From Kineosporiaceae bacterium (lineage in GTDB: Bacteria > Actinomycetota > Actinomycetes > Actinomycetales > Angustibacteraceae): 7,240 nt of DNA. Below, piece by piece: positions 5,881 to 7,240 of this stretch. The position numbers were made by a program, and so were the translations under genes. The stretch spans positions 1-7,240 of the forward strand of contig DAIETC010000106.1 of the NCBI GenBank assembly GCA_027345905.1, read 5' to 3'. The notes below the pieces were generated by a model, which worked only from the letters and a program-made list of their open reading frames with translations, was not told the DNA's origin and searched no databases. Each line of letters begins with the position of its first letter. Positions within the stretch are counted from its first letter, which is position 1.

Positions 5881-6669
5881 GTGAGCATCGTGGCTCTGGC
5901 AACTGAAGGCTCGGGGTACACCAGCCCCGGGGTCGCCGACTTCTGGCAGCCGCTGGTCGGCAACGGCGCGTTCGCGATCACCCGGGCCAGCGTGGCCATC
6001 CTGGTCTCGGTCGCCGTGCTCAGCTGGCTGTTGCTGGCCGGCACCAAGCGCATGGCCGTCGTCCCCAGCAAAAGGCAGTTCGCCACCGAGTCGACGTACG
6101 GGCTGGTCCGCAACGGCCTGGGCCGCGACATCATCGGCAGCCACGACTTCTTGAAGTTCGTGCCGCTGCTGTTCACGATGTTCGTCCTGATCTTGCTCAA
6201 CAACCTGTTCAGCATCATCCCGGTCGTGCAGTTTCCGACCATGAGTCGAGTGGCCTTCCCCACCGCGCTCGCACTCGTCGTCTTCGTCGTCTACCACGTC
6301 GTGGGCTTTCGCAAGCACGGCCTGGTCGGATACTTCAAGTCCATCATCCCGGCTGGGTTGTCCGTCGGGCTGATGATCCCGATCTTCCTGCTCGAGCTCA
6401 TCACCGACCTGTTCACCCGGCCGGTCACGCTCGCCCTTCGTCTGTTCGGCAACATGTTCGCCGGGCACCTGCTGCTCGTGCTGTTCATCGGCGGCGGTGA
6501 GTACCTGCTGCTGCACGGGGCCGGCGCGTTCAAGCTGGCCGGCGTCGGGGCACTGGGCATGGGCTTCGTCATGACCGTCTTCGAGATCCTGGTGCAGGTG
6601 CTGCAGGCTTACATCTTCACCCTGCTCGCCGCCCTCTACATCGCCGGCGCCGTCGCCAACGACCACTGA
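5881..6669 (+). CDS. atpB: F1Fo ATP synthase subunit a
   Basis: Subunit a forms the two proton half-channels next to the c-ring in the membrane. The 262-residue protein has hydrophobic segments at about 32-53, 91-113, 125-145, 158-180, 186-210 and 218-258. The essential arginine is R187 in LALRLFGNMFAGH (E. coli R210). N191, H196, E235 and Q242 line up with E. coli positions 214, 219, 245 and 252. The 219/245 pair is therefore His/Glu, swapped relative to E. coli Glu/His, as is common in other lineages. The GTG start at 5881 has AGGAG at 5871-5875 with 5-base spacing, the best ribosome binding site of the operon front. The next gene, atpE, follows after 61 bases. I see no defect. Confidence 0.97.
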   Translation: MSIVALATEGSGYTSPGVADFWQPLVGNGAFAITRASVAILVSVAVLSWLLLAGTKRMAVVPSKRQFATESTYGLVRNGLGRDIIGSHDFLKFVPLLFTMFVLILLNNLFSIIPVVQFPTMSRVAFPTALALVVFVVYHVVGFRKHGLVGYFKSIIPAGLSVGLMIPIFLLELITDLFTRPVTLALRLFGNMFAGHLLLVLFIGGGEYLLLHGAGAFKLAGVGALGMGFVMTVFEILVQVLQAYIFTLLAALYIAGAVANDH

Positions 6670-6730
6670 CCGTACGACCGGCGTCCGGGCGACCGCCCCG
6701 GCGCATCGCACCCCACGAAAGCGAGTGACC

Positions 6731-6937
6731 ATGCAGGGCAACATCGCGATCCTCGGTTACGGCCTGTCCGCCATCGGCCCCGGTATCGGTGTCGGTCTGA
6801 TCTTCGCCGCCTACATCAACGGGGTGGCCCGCCAGCCCGAGGCCCGGGGCATGCTGCAGCCCATCGCCTTCCTGGGCTTCGCCCTGGCCGAGGCCCTGGC
6901 CATCTTCGGGCTTGCGCTCGCCTTCGTCTTCCGCTGA
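6731..6937 (+). CDS. atpE: F1Fo ATP synthase subunit c
   Basis: This c-ring proteolipid of 68 residues is a hairpin of two helices joined by the polar loop ARQPEA (R34, Q35, P36). Helix 1 has the GxGxGxG packing motif (G16, G18, G20, G22). Helix 2 carries the ion-binding carboxylate E54 in ALAEALAIFG, equivalent to E. coli D61. Residue 21 is valine and the residue after E54 is alanine, so the Gln and Ser/Thr ligands of sodium-binding rings are absent and proton coupling is inferred. The protein ends straight after helix 2, shorter than the 76-81 residues of some actinobacteria. ATG 6731 has GAAAG at 6717-6721 with 9-base spacing. The in-frame GTG 6725 is only 3 bases from it and is less likely. 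Confidence 0.96.
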   Translation: MQGNIAILGYGLSAIGPGIGVGLIFAAYINGVARQPEARGMLQPIAFLGFALAEALAIFGLALAFVFR

Positions 6938-6947
6938 CCCGCCCGGC

Positions 6948-6974
6948 CTTTCGACCCCTGACCTGGACCACGAG
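6948..6974 (+). repeat. Leader repeat, copy 2 (upstream of atpF)
   Basis: This copy matches the segment in front of glyA (2373-2399) at 25 of 27 positions, including the first 17 without a break. It fills most of the 45-base atpE-atpF gap and its end overlaps the start of the atpF Shine-Dalgarno (AGGAG, 6973-6977). In both copies the start codon lies 8 to 9 bases beyond the repeat. Confidence 0.7.
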
Positions 6975-6982
6975 GAGCCCCC

Positions 6983-7240
6983 GTGCCTGACGCCGCGATC
7001 GCCGCGATCAACTGGCAGGAGACCTACCCGATCATCCCGCACCCCGGCGAGCTGATCTTCGGTTTCCTCGCGTTCGCGATCCTGTACTTCGTGGTGGCCA
7101 AGAAGGTGGTGCCTCGCCTGGAGGCGATGTACGCCGAGCGCCGCGCCGCGATCGAGGGCCAGATCGAGGCGGCGAACGAGGCACAGTCGCAAGCGCAGGC
7201 CGCGTTGCAGGAGTACCGCGAGCAGCTGGCCCAGGCGCGC
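6983..7240 (+). CDS. atpF: F1Fo ATP synthase subunit b (3' end missing)
   Basis: Subunit b forms the peripheral stalk that holds the F1 head still against Fo. The window shows the first 86 codons. There is a short periplasmic N-terminus, one membrane helix at about residues 23-39 (LIFGFLAFAILYFVVAKK), then the start of the long charged helical stalk (RLEAMYAERRAAIEGQIEAA), rich in Ala, Glu, Gln and Arg. The residues around HPGELIFGFLAFAILYF are usual for actinobacterial subunit b. The GTG start at 6983 has AGGAG at 6973-6977 with 5-base spacing. It lies 45 bases after atpE in the normal a-c-b order. The frame is still open at base 7240. Fusion to delta, as in mycobacterial atpFH-type genes, cannot be judged here, but this N-terminus looks like the plain b form. 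Confidence 0.95.
   Translation, partial: MPDAAIAAINWQETYPIIPHPGELIFGFLAFAILYFVVAKKVVPRLEAMYAERRAAIEGQIEAANEAQSQAQAALQEYREQLAQAR

Noticed and set aside
5540..5884. Forward frame starting with an ATGA overlap on the atpI stop
   Set aside because: The overlap is tempting, but the protein is Arg/Pro/Gly-rich and motif-free, and it covers atpZ, which has clear family features in another frame.
6679..6704. Imperfect hairpin (CCGGGCG with CGCCCCGG) in the atpB-atpE gap
   Set aside because: The stem needs a bulge and has a two-base loop. It is plausible as a translation enhancer context for atpE but not supported enough.
5572..6744. Reverse-strand open frame (390 codons) opposite atpZ and atpB
   Set aside because: The Glu/Asp/Gln-rich translation is the expected antisense image of hydrophobic membrane-protein codons; no family features.

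Overview
The window is a high-GC, densely packed, almost entirely plus-strand piece of a bacterial chromosome. The gene order (release factor 1, its methyltransferase, a YrdC/Sua5 protein, glyA, a WecA-type sugar-phosphate transferase, then the start of the F1Fo ATP synthase operon) is the conserved arrangement of Actinomycetota. Frequent GTG starts, GC-rich third codon positions and a short c-subunit with a VARQPEA loop agree with that. I cannot name the genus.

Region 1 (1-2202) is a translation-fidelity cluster: prfA (5' end outside the window), prmC and a tsaC/sua5-type gene. They are joined by two 4-base GTGA stop/start overlaps, so they are probably translationally coupled. PrmC methylates the GGQ glutamine of the release factor encoded just before it. 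TsaC makes the precursor of the t6A tRNA modification. Region 2 (2203-2408) is a 206-base gap dense in inverted repeats. It holds a 15-bp perfect dyad that is probably the cluster's terminator, then a candidate promoter and leader for glyA. Region 3 (2409-4859) holds glyA (one-carbon metabolism) and wecA (lipid-linked glycan initiation).

Region 4 (4860-7240) is the front of the atp operon: a 231-base leader, atpI, atpZ, atpB (a), atpE (c) and the first 86 codons of atpF (b). The stop codon of wecA lies inside a 9-bp-arm dyad whose core is an exact TGTGA-N6-TCACA, the classic Crp/GlxR operator. A candidate -10 box, an 18-base tandem repeat and paired hairpins occur further down in the non-coding parts.

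Overall this is a conserved housekeeping region, and I see no sign of a new defence, mobile or biosynthetic system. The observations worth checking are regulatory: the Crp-like operator at the wecA/atp junction, a leader sequence shared by glyA and atpF (17 identical bases, 25 of 27 overall), and the palindrome cluster before glyA.
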